This document shows positions 32,923 to 45,295 of a stretch of 64,000 nt of DNA, piece by piece. The notes beneath the pieces were generated by a model that worked only from the letters and a program-made list of their open reading frames with translations, had not been told where the DNA came from and ran no database searches. Within the stretch, counting starts at the first letter, position 1, and every line of letters begins with the position of its first letter. Source of the stretch: Jacaranda mimosifolia (taxonomy: Eukaryota; Streptophyta; Magnoliopsida; Lamiales; Bignoniaceae); contig CM032129.1 in the NCBI GenBank assembly GCA_018894105.1, positions 31,823,468 through 31,887,467 of the forward strand, written 5' to 3'. The position numbers and the translations under genes were made by a program.

Positions 32923-33952
32923 TTATGTAAATATATATATAGAATTCTAGAATAATCAAGAGTTATTTGGGCAGCTTCATCGTTTGTTATTCCTTAAATT
33001 CCTGTTTCGGTTCAGTCTCAGTACGTGAATTAGTGGAAAATATGTTTTTGGTGTTCATTCTGCACTGGATGGGAGAGCATCTTACTTTTAGCATTTTCAA
33101 ACTTTGAAATTATAGTTACAGGCCGTTTACATTTGTTTTCCGAGGCATTTTCATTTTTTGAGAAAAAAAAATAATGAAAAGTTAATTATAAACATATTTT
33201 TAAAAATAAAATATTGTTTGGATGTTTTGTTTAAAATATAATGATTATATAGGATACAAAAAGAGTTGTATTTGAAAAATATAGTATTTGTATTAAAAAT
33301 TATATAAATATGAGTAGAAGAAAATAAAAAGTGATGAAAAGTAAAAAGAGAGAGTATAAGAGTTTGTTAGAAGAATATTTTGAAAATAAAAATATCTATA
33401 AAAATAGGAAAAAAGTTGATAGCTCCCAATTTTTATTTTCAGCAAACAATAAAAATAAGTTCAGAAAATAAAAACAAACAGGCCTAAAGAGAAGATTTAT
33501 TTTCAGTAAAAAACAAAAATGGGTCCAAAGAATAAAAACAAGCGGGCCCTAAAGAGAAGATGAGTTGAGAATGAGTGTGATATCCTTTCTCATATAGATT
33601 AAATACTGAAAAAGTGGCTAGTATATAAGTTTTGGTTAAAAAATTTATGTGTATTAATTGAATATTTTTTTAAATAAGTGAATCATAATTCAATTTTAGA
33701 GCTCAATTTTAGAGTTATATCAATAGGCCTAATAATAATAATAAATTATAAGGATAAGAAAGAATATATCCATTTTGTCATCATGACATTGAGCATATTG
33801 ATACATTTAGGAGGTCTGTGAGGTGAATCCTTTGAACATTTGATTATTATTCAAGTTGGATGACTGTTGCTTTGGGTCCATGGATGACTATTTTCAGTAA
33901 ATATTGGGCAAATTTTGATATGTTAAAAGCCATTTTCCATATCATCCATGAG
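32923..33952. other. 3' flank of DOG1 with a degraded MITE
   Basis: About 33119-33486 runs from CAGGCCGTTTACATTTG to AAAACAAACAGGCCTAAAG and looks like an inverted-repeat MITE. CCTAAAGAGAAGAT is repeated at 33482 and 33549. No gene. Confidence 0.4.
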
Positions 33953-34403
33953 GGTTGTTTGGCCTTGTTTTCATTTTCAATTTTCATTTCTATTATTTTT
34001 AAAATGATGAAAATTAGTTATGTGATGTGATGTGGAAATAAAAATGTATTTGGATGAAATGATGAAAATATAATGATTATATTTGTTTTAATAGATTGTA
34101 GGTGGAGAGAGATAGAAATAATGGAATATAGAAAAAAGATATATAGGTTATTGGAGAATGTATTTTGATAATGAAAATGAAAATAATATTAGGTCAAATG
34201 TGTAAAAAGTTATGTGTTTTATTTCTGAAATAGTAAAAAATGTGAAATGAAGTGTACCTATTAAAACCAACATAATTATTATTTTTCCAACAATTTAGCC
34301 AAATATAAATTCATTTTCAACTCATTTCTACTAATTAACTTTTAAATTTTAGAAATGATAGAAATAAAAAATAAAAATAAAAATAAAACCAAACAGGCCC
34401 TTA
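33953..34403. mobile_element. Tourist-like MITE
   Basis: The left end is GGGTTGTTTGGCCTTG and the right end is AAAACCAAACAGGCCCTTA. The interior matches the 13769-14091 family (TTTTAATAGATTGTAGGTGG). Boundaries are approximate. Confidence 0.5.
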
Positions 34404-35790
34404 AACTGATCTAAATATTAAAGGAGTGTCCTCTATAAATTCAAGAGCCAAATAGTTGAATTTTTCTTTTTTTCTTTTTTTTTTTATTTGATTGAAGCAA
34501 AATAGTTGAATTTGTATGGATGAAGATGCATCCAAAACATATTCTTTAACACACCATATTTATTCAAGTCCTGTGCAGGTGGGGTTTGTCAATACTTCGA
34601 AGCTAAGGAAAGTTGTTGGGATTGTGACCCGCAACACGACAAAACACTTAAAAAACATACCCAAATACAATATTTACAATTGAAGTTTAGATCCTTTTTT
34701 ATTATTATTTAATTATACACACATGAATCTGTAGATTGTCGGTTCAAATTCTTAAGTGTTGGATTGATTGTGTTTTAAAGTACTATTTTATTATTTTGAA
34801 AATACAAAATTTCACTGCTTGTATCATTTTTAATGAAAATACCATCTATTTTTATTTGTATATCTATAAAGAACCTACAATATCTACTAATTTAAAAAAA
34901 TAAAATAAAATCCACCAATTAATTAAATATTAATTTTTTCTATTATTTCAAGACAATAAAACCCACATAAAATTTAATATTAATTTTTCATCACATCATC
35001 ATCCACTAACGTATTAAATAATTATTGCTTTTTTCATCTTTTCAAAAAAATAGGCCCACAATTAATTAGATAATAATAATTAATATTATTGCATTAAAAT
35101 ATTTAACGCTATTATATTAAAATATTATTTTCAATCTATATTTCAAAATGTTCACAATTCACAACCAATCACATTTTCATTTTCGCACATAAAATAATGA
35201 TAAAATAAAAACACATTCTAAAACAATGAAAACAGAAAATGAGAATGAAAACACAACCAATCCAGGTAATCTCACATTCTATGTATGATATTTATATCAT
35301 TAAATCAAATGACAACTTAACAAATTTAGACCTTTCTTATTTATTTATCGTTTAATTAACTTTAAAAATTATCATTATACTCCTATTGCTAGAATAGGGT
35401 ATGTCAAAGTTATTCCCAGTTATGCTTTAGGACTGGTTTAAGCTTATTAAATATTAATCCACTTACGATATAAAAATTATGTATCAATTTTTTTATTTTA
35501 AAAATGCATATAAAGTGTGTTAAATATTTTTATTAAAAAATTTAATTACAGAATACCAAACTTAATTTGTATTCATGAATTAAAATAAAAAAAATAGAAT
35601 ATTAATTGAAATAAAAAATCTAAAATAACTACAAAATTTCCTATAACGCAGAAAAAGAAGTGATTAATATATAGTAGGACGGAATTGCCACAATCGCCGA
35701 GGTGGTCAGCTCTTTTGGATGTGTTTGCATATTGAAAACTGTATAACGACTAAAGATATATTATTTTATGCACTTTTTTCAAATTTCTTT
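34404..35790. other. Intergenic, nothing recognised
   Basis: AT-rich throughout. No open frame with a recognisable domain. Confidence 0.5.
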
Positions 35791-36165
35791 CCATTAAAAT
35801 TTTTAATCCAAACATGGCATCCGTTTTACAATTCTTTAACTGTAAATTTGCTTCTGCTTCTGGTGGATTCTTGTCTTCGACTATCACTAAATATCTAGCA
35901 AAGAGATTAATAATTAGTACAAAGTTTAGGTTATGTTTGGTTATATTTTTTGTTTGATTTTATTATGTATTTATTATGTGTTTTGAAAAAATAAATTATT
36001 GAAGTATGTGAAAGTTATTTTTTGGTATGTTTGTTTATATTTTGAGGGAAATATTTTTTACTGTTGCAGTCAAATCAATATTTTTTTGTTGAATTTTTGG
36101 GGTGAAAATAGAATTGATAATTTAGTGTTAGAATAATAATAAAATATATATAATGTATATATATA

Positions 36166-36198
<33 letters not shown>

Positions 36199-36499
36199 TT
36201 GAGAATATGCGTTTTGAGGAAAAATGGGGATATATTTGGTTATATTTTTCTAAAATAATATTATTTCGGGAAAATATAACCAAACAAAGCTGTTTAATCT
36301 AGACATAGCATCTGTTTTACAATTCTTTAACAGTAAATTTGCTTCTGCTTCTGGTGGATTCTTGTCCTCGACTATCACTAAATAATAAATATCTAGCAAA
36401 GAAATGAATAACTAGTAAAAAGTTCATCACTTGTAGATCTACTGGACTATGTAATGTACTTTATCCGTTGGGTGACGAGCGGGCATTTTACCATAGGTT

Positions 36500-36786
36500 T
36501 TTAATCTATCATTATGTAATTCCTGTTGAAGCATATATTCTGGGATGGGTGTAGAGCGAATGATTTTAAAGCAGACTTCCCGTTCATTAGATAGAGAATA
36601 TGACCAAGATTTCGTGATCCGCTGCTGAACTTATTCCAATTCCAGGAGCTCGGATCGAATCGGTATTGATATACTGATTCGATCCGAGCTCTCTTATTGA
36701 ATTGCTCATTCAATGAGCATTCTCAATATTATGCCTTGAAGAGGATTCGAACCTCCACGCTCTTTAGCACGAGATTTTGAGTCTAG
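36500..36786. other. Nuclear insertion of plastid DNA (trnL-CAA spacer)
   Basis: The stretch around CCTGTTGAAGCATATATTCT, GCGAATGATTTTAAAGCAG and the inverted AGCTCGGATCGAATCGGTAT hairpin matches, from memory, the inverted-repeat spacer next to plastid trnL-CAA. It ends in a minus-strand piece of that tRNA gene. The right junction drops directly into a MITE copy. The left edge is uncertain and could reach about 36445. Confidence 0.65.
36732..36786 (-). pseudogene. trnL-CAA: Truncated plastid-type trnL-CAA
   Basis: On the minus strand this gives the anticodon stem-loop (ACTCAAAATCTCG), variable arm and T arm (GGTTCGAATCC) and the 3' end CAAGGCA of the plastid leucine tRNA. The acceptor 5' strand and D arm are missing at the insertion junction, so it cannot fold as a tRNA. 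Confidence 0.65.
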
Positions 36787-37799
36787 CTTGTAGTAGTCAA
36801 ATAAATACTTTTTTGTTTGATTTTTGAGATGAAAATAAAATTGAACGATTATTTTAATATTAGAATAATATATATATATATATTAAAGAATGTGCATTTT
36901 GAAAGAAAAATAAGAATATATTTGATTATATTTTCCCAAAATAATGTTGTTCCAGAAAAATGTAACCAAACAACACTGTTTAATCCAAGCATGGCAATTT
37001 GCTTCTGCTTCTGGTGGATTCTTGTCCTCAACTATCACTAAACATCTAGCAAAGAGATAAATAACTAGTAAAAAGTTCAAGTTATGTTTGGTTATATTTT
37101 TTGTTTGATTTTATTATGTATTTTGGAAGAATGAATTATTGAAAAATGTGAAAGTTATTTTTTGGTATATTTGTTTATGTTTTGGAGAGAGATTTTTTTT
37201 TATTATAACAGTCAAATTAATACCTTTTATTTGATTTTTGAGGTGAAAATAAAATTGAGTAATTATTTTAATGTTAGAATAATATATATATGTATGTATA
37301 TATATTAAAGAATGTGTGTTTTTAAAAAAAATGAGAATATATTTAATTATATTTTTTTAAAATAATATTGTTTCGGAAAAATATAACCAAACAAAGCTGT
37401 TTAATCCAAACATGGCATCTGTTTTACAATTCTTTAACAGTAAATTTGCTTCTGCTTCTGGTGGATTCTTGTCCTCTTCTGGTAAATATCTAGCAAAGAA
37501 ACGAATAACTAGAAAAAAGTTCATCACTTGTAGGTCTACTACTTGTACTTTAAACTTCTTTCGGTGCTGATGTAAGTAGGGGTGAGCAAAATTATCCATT
37601 AACCGAAAAAATTGGAAAAATCGACCGAACCGAAACCGAATTCACCGAACCGTTTTGTCCATTTTATTTTCGGTTCGGTTAACGGTTAATTTTTTTACAA
37701 TTTTCGGTTTTCGGTGCGGTGCGGTTATTTTCTATAAAAAATCGGTTAAAACCGAATTAACCGAAATTGTAAAACTATAGCCTGTACAAAGTACAATAC

Positions 37800-38180
37800 T
37801 GAGCCCTAATTGTGTTCATTTTACTCGCTCAGGCTCAGCAGTCAGCATCTACACTCTCGTCTCTCAAGTCTGAAATTCACTTGCAATTCTCAAATCTCAA
37901 CTCAGCCAGACAGCCGTCGCCCGTCGCCCGTCGCCCGTCGCCCGTCGCCCCTGCCTATCCCCTGCTTAGTCCTCACCCGGTCACCCCTAACCCCTTGCCT
38001 CAGTACACGCTGCGCAGAGCGCAGTATCTTAGCCAGTCCGCTTGGTCCTCTTCTCCTCGCCGTCGCCGGTCACCCAAGCCATTCACTCGCGGGTCGCGGC
38101 CACTTCCTTCAACACCAGCGGCCAGCAGGTATCACCGGTAGGAACAGGCGGAGAACAGGCTGAGAATTTGTATAAGTACC
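37800..38180 (+). promoter_or_regulatory. GC-rich leader exon of the hAT transposase gene
   Basis: This CpG-rich island inside the element contains five tandem CCGTCGC units (37914-37948) and ends near a donor-like CCAGCAG/GTATCA around 38129. It has the position and composition of a 5' non-coding exon. A following intron would end at the TTTTCAG acceptor before the ATG at 39047. The exact splicing is inferred. Confidence 0.4.
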
Positions 38181-39046
38181 AGGTGTTTTTCTTGTCCTTC
38201 CCTTTTTTTTCTTTTTTTTTTTTTTAAATTCTTGTGGTCATAAATATATGTTAACTTTATTATTATATATCAGTTGGTTTTCTGCAGTATTCGGATTGAA
38301 TATTTCTAATATGTGATGAAGCTAGTTATGGTGTAGACTAGAACAGCTAATCAAATTTGATAAGCAAGGTGATCATGGCTCATTGGTATTAGAATATAGT
38401 TCTTTTTATGGCCCTGGTGGGTACTAAAGCCAATTTACGGATATAATCTAGTTACACCTTTTGCATATTTGTCATTTAGAAGAAAGTATTCTTTTGAAGA
38501 GTTCTTATTCTGAATATTCTACATATTATAAGAGAGGAACTAATTCCATTTTCCTATTGATTAACAGAACAAGGAATGGAAATTGAGAAATTCACTTTTT
38601 GTTTCTAAATTTGTTTGTTTGTCATGCACTAATGGCGGCAAAATGTTCTTCTTTGTACATTTGGTAGACATCCCTTGCTAGGTCCATCAGTTTGGATGAA
38701 TGATGAAGGAAAATGATTAGGAAATGATGGGAAAAAGTTATTTTGTTTCCTTTTGACTCTTTGACAACATATAAGCTAATTTTAGTGACTTCTTTAGTAT
38801 CATGAAAGAAAGAAAGAAGAATTGGATAAAAAAAAATTTCTTTCTTTTTTTAACTTTGATTTCCATTTGCATTTAGGTGGGGAAGATTCCAGAGTCATTT
38901 GAAAGTGTGGATCAATATCTTGGTTCATATGTGTATCCCTTGTTAGAAGAGACATCACATGTGGAATCTCTAGTTTCTCTAATTAAACTAATTAAAATAT
39001 GTCAAACTAATTCATGTTGTTTTGTGTATTTTTTGGTGTTTTTCAG

Positions 39047-41239
39047 ATGTTTTCAAATTCTCAAGAATCCCATCAAATGCCACAAGGCACCCAAGAAGAA
39101 GAGAATTCAAATTCAATATCTATACCCGAAAGTGATGAAACTGCAAAATCCGGAAAGCTCCCAAAAAAAAGGTCAAAAGTATGGGATCATTTTGAGATGA
39201 TCGTTGATAGAGAAACGGGCTTCATCAAAGGCAAATGCAAGTATTGTGAAAAAGAATATGCTGCTGATACTAGGAGAAATGGCACCAGTGCACTTAACTA
39301 TCACGTGAAAGCATGCAAGAAAATGCCAGGTAATGAAGATGGGAAACAAAAACACTTGTCTTTGCAACCACTAGGGGATTGTGAAAATACTGGTACGTTG
39401 TCAAATTGGAAGTTTGATCAAGTAGCTATTAGACAAAGTCTTGCACGTATGATTATTACTGATGAGCTGCCATTTAAATTTGTTGAAGCGGAAGGGTTTA
39501 AACAGTTTATGCATGATGCATGCCCTAGGTTCAAAATTCCTTCTAGATGGACTGTTTCACGTGATTGTTTTCAGTTGTATATGGATGAGAGGCTCGTTTT
39601 GAAAAATTATTTGAAAAATAATGAACAAAGGATTTCTATAACTACTGACACATGGACATCCATTCAGCAAATTAATTACATGTGCATCACTGCTCATTTC
39701 ATTGATAAGGATTGGAAGTTGCACAAGAAAATCTTGAATTTTTGTCAAATTTCTAGTCATAAGGGTGAATTGATTGGTAGGGCAATTGAGACATGCTTAC
39801 TTGAGTGGGGGATAGATAAGGTATTTACTATTACAGTGGACAATGCTAGCTCAAATGATGTTGCAATTGATTACTTGAAAAAGAAATTTATTAATTGGGG
39901 AACTAGTATTGGAAATTGCAAGTACTTACACATGAGGTGCATTGCTCACATAATCAATCTAATTGTGCTTGATGGTTTAAAGGACTTGGATTCATCAATC
40001 AGATGGGTTAGGGAGGCAGTGAAATATATTAGGCAATCTCCAGCTAGACTTAAGAAATTCAAGGAGTGTGCCGAGTCAGTGCAAATTCAGTGCAAGAGTT
40101 CATTATGTTTAGATGTGTGCACCAGGTGGAATTCTACTTATTTAATGTTGAGTGTAGCTGAGAAGTATGAGAGGGCATTTGAAATATTTGAGTTAGCAGA
40201 TCCATACTTCAAAGTAGATGTTGATGTAAGTTCAAAGGGTTTCGTAGACTGGGATGTTGTGAGAAGAATGACAGTTATGTTGCAACTTTTTTATGATACC
40301 ACATTGCGCATTTCTGGCTCATTGTACGTTACATCGAATACATTTTGGACTGAAATTAGTGATTTACTTGGTGCAATCCTAGAATGGACTCGAAGTGATG
40401 ATTTAAATGTGAGGGGAATGGGTATAAGAGTGAAGACAAAGTTTGACAAATATTGGGGAAATGTTGAGAGAATGAATAAGCTTATCTTTTTTGCTATTGT
40501 ACTTGATCCTCGTGAAAAATTTATGGCAATGGAAGTTGCTTTTCGTGATATTTATGGTGTCGATGATGGTAGCAATTTGTTCGAGAGAGTGAAAGAGGCA
40601 CTTTATGATTTGTTTAAGGAGTATAAGAAGATGTTTCAACCTAAGAGTGACCAAACAAATGAAACAAGTCAATCAAGTGCACCTTCAGGTAGTGAATTAG
40701 TGGGTATTGGAAAGCCAAGAGGACATTATAAGTTAATGGCCAAGAAGCAAAAAATGGAGAGTGGAAGTGGTTTTGATAGAAAATCCGAGCTTGATTTATA
40801 TTTAGATGAGGCCTTGCAGGATGATAAAGATGATTTTGATATTCTCAAGTGGTGGAAACTCAATTCTGAGCGATTTCCAATCCTTTCACATATGGCTCGA
40901 GATATTTTGGCTGTTCCTATCTCCACTGTAGCTTCTGAATCTGTGTTTAGCACTGGCGGGAGGGTTCTTGATCCATTTAGAAGTTCTTTAACTCCTAAGG
41001 TGGTGGAAGGTTTGATATGTGCACAAGATTGGCTTCGAAAGTCTCATCAATTAAATGTTGAAGAAGATTTAGAAGAAGTTGAGAAGTTTGAGAAAGGTAT
41101 GTTATAATTTTTTTTACGTATCATTTACATGTTCTATTTAGTTTTATGTGCATTTAGTAATTAAATAACTTATTTTGATAATTCAGATTTGCCAATTATT
41201 GGATTTGGTGGAAGTGTCCCGAGTGGGATTAGCTTCTAA
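39047..41239 (+). CDS. hAT-family transposase with BED zinc finger
   Basis: Two coding exons by my reading: 39047-41096 and 41187-41239 (donor AAAG/GTATGT, acceptor ATTCAG/ATTTG), 700 residues. Without splicing the frame stops at 41107. The first ATG after a TTTTCAG acceptor is chosen; the in-frame ATG at 39014 lies in intron-like sequence. A BED finger (residues about 44-92) has Cys64, Cys67, His86, Cys90 after VWDHF. The RNase-H-like core shows ITTDTWTS and TVDNASSND, matching the first two catalytic aspartates. The C-terminal hAT dimerisation region has FPILSHMARDILAVPISTVA and SESVFSTGGR. It would cut and reinsert this element and any non-autonomous relatives that share its ends. Confidence 0.9.
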
Positions 41240-41957
41240 TCAGTTGAGTTGGTACTTTCTCTATTTATTCAACAAAGAGTAATATTCTGAGTTAAACTTG
41301 TTTGCCTTTGATAAGTAATATAGAAAACTATAAATTGTTGCTGACAATTGACATGATTTGTTACTTGATTTTTATTCAGATTTCGTTGATCTTTTGCAAA
41401 GTGGAGGTTCTTTTTCTTGGGACAGTCTCAATCCATTTGGCTCTCTTGGATCATGCTTAGCTAGTTGAATTATGGAGATTTAGAGGTTTCTAAATGTTGT
41501 TGCAAGTTGATGTTTTGATTTGATTTTGACGAATGTATTTGTTTTAGTTAGAATTTGTTGGTTGGCTTTTCTTTGAACTTTGATGAATGGTCCTTTTGAA
41601 TTTTAATGTTATTTCTTTTGGAATTTTGATGGATTGAATGTGTGGATTATATTTATGTTTTGAATCCTGGCTTAGAATGTTGAATGTTGAGCTTGAATTA
41701 GCTTGCAGTTTGCACAATTTGTTTGCTTTTTGGGATAGAAAATTAGCTCTTGTTTGGTTTATAAAATGAAAGGAAAAAAAATGGTCAAACGGTGAATTAA
41801 CCGAACCAAACCGAAAATTTTCGGTTAATTATTTCGGTTAACCGAAAATTTCGGTGCGGTGAACGGTTAAAATTTTTTGAAAAATTCGGTAAATTTAACC
41901 GATCGGTTCGGTTGGTAAATTTTACCGAACCGACCGATGCTCACCCCTAGATGTAAG

Positions 41958-43920
41958 GTTGAAAGTGACCTTTCATGTCGGATGAATTTAATTGGATTTG
42001 TTCGAGTCTAGAGTTTTCAGGGTCGAAAAGATGTAGGCTCTGGAATTTGAAATAATTTTTCCTTCAATATATTAAAATTAATATTATTCCTGTACTATGC
42101 ACGAATTTCTTAAAATTAATATATATTATATAATTATTGATATAAATATAACTAGAAATAACTGTATAAAAATAAAATATTACAAAAACGATTGAGTAAT
42201 TGGTAAAATTAAATATTACTTCAAAAAATGATCAAGTAAAATTAAATTAAAACCTTCAAAATTTAGTATTTAAAAGCCTAGAACACATAAAGACATCTCG
42301 TATATATGATGTCATGAAAAATAAATTTCAAAACTATTTAGTGAGAAATTAAAAAAAAAATCAAAATTTCCAAAGATAAAAGTTTATGAATATAATTATA
42401 TACTTTATTAAAAAAAGAAAACATTATGCAACAAAAAATTAATAGCTAGTTACATTAAACAATAAAAATATATGAGAAGGATGTAGAATATAGAATTGAT
42501 GGCTTAAAAGTTACTAGAAAAAAATTTATAATTATAATACTTTAATATTATTTTAAACTTAAAAGATGATGAGCATATATTAAATTTAAATTTAAAATAT
42601 ACAGATTTAGATGATATATTGGCCACCAATAATTTAAAAAATCTTATTTAATTTTAATTTTTGATTAAAAATTAATTAAATGAAGACAAAACTATGATAA
42701 GATAAAATAAAAAAATCAAAATAAATATATAAAATAATTATAAAGTTAAAATCAATAGTAGTATATAAGTTAATAGAAACCTTTTAATTTGATTCATAGT
42801 TTAGTTATCGAATAATTAAGTGAATAAAAGAGTAAGAATATATATTGATTAAGTAGTATATAAAATTTTTAAAAGGAGTTCGAATTATACATACATAATA
42901 ACATATATGTATGTATGAATAAACTATAAAATTAATGACATACTTTTAAAATTATAAATAATAAAAGAGTGAAATAAATTTTAAAACTATCAAAACTAAA
43001 GAATAGATCTCATACTATAAAATTATAAACTTAGATGAACCAAACAAAAAGGAATTAAGAAATAAATTATAAAATTTAACAAATAAATTAATAAATTGAT
43101 TCAAAGAATAAGTAAAAGGATACTACCTTTATAACAATTTAAATAAAATTAAAATGACAAAAATTATCAATAATTGAAGAGAAAAATATAATTAATAAAA
43201 ATAAAATAATATTAAAAAATATTAAGAGCAATTAATATATCTCTTCTCGTAAATTATGAAATTAAATGAACAAAAAGAGAATTTAAAAAATAAAAATTTA
43301 AATAAAACAATTGATAACTTAAACTAAGTAATAAGCAAAAAAGAATATAAAATGATAGACTTTATTTATAGTTGAAAAGAAAATTATAGCATTAAAATCC
43401 AAAAAATCTTGTTTACCATGTAACATAACTGAAATAAAAAAAAAATAAAAAATAAAAAAGTGAACAATAAAATCAAACAAACAATAAACAATTTGAAGAA
43501 TGAAATAAAGCGGCATACAAAGAAATAGAAGGAAAAAAAATACTAGAAAATAAAGAGGCTCACAAAAAATAGAGTAAAAAAAATGCTAGAATTTGAAAAT
43601 ATTAATGAAACAACTTTCGAAACACTCTATATATAGCGGTATAGATATAAATTAATAATTAAAGATAAGAGAAAAATTATAAAAAACTTATCAAACTATA
43701 AAGTTCAAATGATTAAGGAATCTTCTGCATATTAACAGTAGAGATGAAAAAGATTTCGTAGATAAAATGCAATCATTTTTTGTTATTAAAGATAAATAAA
43801 GAATAATTTGTTGTAATCAAGAAAATAATTTTAAAAATCTAGATATCTTTAAAAAGAATAAATAATATCAAATTTAATAACCAAAAACTAATTTTAAAAT
43901 TTAATTAAAAAATTTAAAAT
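41958..43920. other. Very AT-rich intergenic sequence
   Basis: Long AT-rich stretch without genes or clear repeat ends. Short open frames here are chance frames. Confidence 0.5.
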
Positions 43921-44196
43921 TCTAAGAATTTACAATTTGGTCAAAATTGCACAATTGAGGGCCCCACATCATTGTACTATATATAATAGTATAGATATAA
44001 ATATAGATATATTTTGAATTTCAGATGAAAGAAAATTAGATATAAAATACAATTATATCAGTTGTAGATAATAATCAACAACTAATGAAAAAAATTTAAT
44101 TGAATTAAAACACTCAAAATTCTAAGAATTTGCCATTTGGCCAAAATTGCATAATTATGGGTCCCACATTATTGTGCTATATATAATAGTATAGAT
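43921..44196. repeat. Direct repeat of about 75 bp
   Basis: CTAAGAATTT..., GGTCAAAATTGCA..., CCCCACATCATTGT and CTATATATAATAGTATAGAT occur at 43922-43999 and, slightly diverged, at 44122-44196. A partial third copy of the CTATATATAGC...TATAGAT end lies near 43626. This looks like the repeated end of an unknown element. Confidence 0.55.
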
Positions 44197-45295
44197 AACT
44201 TTTTTTCAAAATACCCCCTTCTATTTTTTATTAATCCCAAAACTTTTCTATTTTATATATATATATATATACATGTATATGTATCATATATATCATATAT
44301 ATATATTTATTATTTTTACAATAAAAAAATACTAAATTCCATTTTTACTCTCAAAAATTCAATAAAAAAATATTAGTTTGACTACTACAATAAAAAAATA
44401 TCTTCCCCCAAAATATAATTAAAAATTTATTACATTTTCCAACATAACTTTCAATATTCATTCATCCAAAATACATATTAAAATAACGCAAAAGACATAA
44501 CCAAACATTGCCACATAGAATAAGAAGCTTGTCTATGTACGTTAATGACAATCCTATTTGTCAAATAAGGAGTGGCGTGGCGTGATATGCAGTGTCCAAG
44601 TGGCTGTCATTCAATTGCTCCACTTGTGTCGGAGTGCAGCTCCACTTTGACAGAGTAAATTAGTCCCAATACAGTGCTAGGACCCAGCCCACATGGGGAC
44701 AACATTGGCACTATACACCCACTGACCCACATCAATAGCAATTGTAATAAAGAAAAGCACACTAAATTCCACAGCCACAGCCCACAAACCCCTTCTCCAT
44801 TGTTTATACTCAGTCTCATACTTGCATCTTCCACAAACTTCTCACTTCTCTTGGAAACAGAATAATATGTCAAGGACATTCCCATTATGCCTCATGGGGC
44901 AACGTGGATCCTACAGCCTTTAGTACTACACATCCGCTCATATACCAACCGTCTGCGAATAGTTTGCAACTAGTCAGAAAAAGTTTACTATAATTAGCTG
45001 ATGCTATTTGAGGCTTCCTCCATTGTTGGCTTCAGATACTTGGACCCCTATTTCTTTCCAGAACACTTATTTCATCGCGTAAGGGACTTTCCTTAACCTT
45101 GCCTTTAGGGCAGGGCTTTCAAGTTTCAATTCCTTAGTCAGGTTTCCAAGTCTCTCTTGCATCCTTCGAGAAACCATCAAACGTTTGATAATTTTTCTGT
45201 GCCAATAAGATGTCTGTATCAATGTGCCTCTAATGGCCCGGGTCAGTTGCACCTGGAGCAGCCTTTAATTTGTCGCAGTTAAGCCAAAATCGTGT
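44197..45295. other. Upstream region of the CIPK20-type gene
   Basis: A MITE-like piece ends near 44515 (AAAGACATAACCAAACATTG). From about 44570 the sequence is less AT-rich and probably holds the promoter and leader. I could not single out a TATA box. Confidence 0.4.

Larger units (their letters stand above)
35800..37560. repeat. Four-fold repeated unit interleaved with MITE copies
   Basis: A block containing AATTTGCTTCTGCTTCTGGT, then GGATTCTTGTC and ATCTAGCAAAG, occurs four times, at about 35844, 36335, 36996 and 37442. Between copies lie MITEs of the TATGTTTGGTTATATTTT family (about 35938-36288, 36786-36975 truncated, 37083-37395). The pattern suggests serial duplication of host flank plus MITE. 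An (ATGT)n microsatellite sits at about 36171-36200. Confidence 0.65.
37577..41949 (+). mobile_element. Complete hAT (Ac-like) transposon
   Basis: The element is 4373 bp. Left TIR TAGGGGTGAGCA (37577-37588) and right TIR TGCTCACCCCTA (41938-41949) are perfect inverted copies of 12 bases. The flanks GATGTAAG at 37569-37576 and 41950-41957 are a perfect 8 bp target duplication. Subterminal regions of about 200 bp are packed with CGGTT/AACCG motifs, the usual transposase-binding arrangement. It carries one intact transposase gene on the plus strand. Perfect TSD and TIRs plus an unbroken reading frame indicate a recent insertion and a possibly autonomous element. Confidence 0.93.

Noticed and set aside
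36732..36786. Functional tRNA-Leu
   Set aside because: Only the 3' half of the plastid trnL-CAA is present; the acceptor 5' strand and D arm are missing.
37810..38163. 117- and 109-codon frames in the hAT element
   Set aside because: They arise from the GC-rich leader exon and the CCGTCGC repeat; no domain, and the transposase gene starts far downstream.
39014..39046. ATG at 39014 as transposase start
   Set aside because: It lies in intron-like T-rich sequence directly before a TTTTCAG acceptor; the ATG at 39047 is the first after it.
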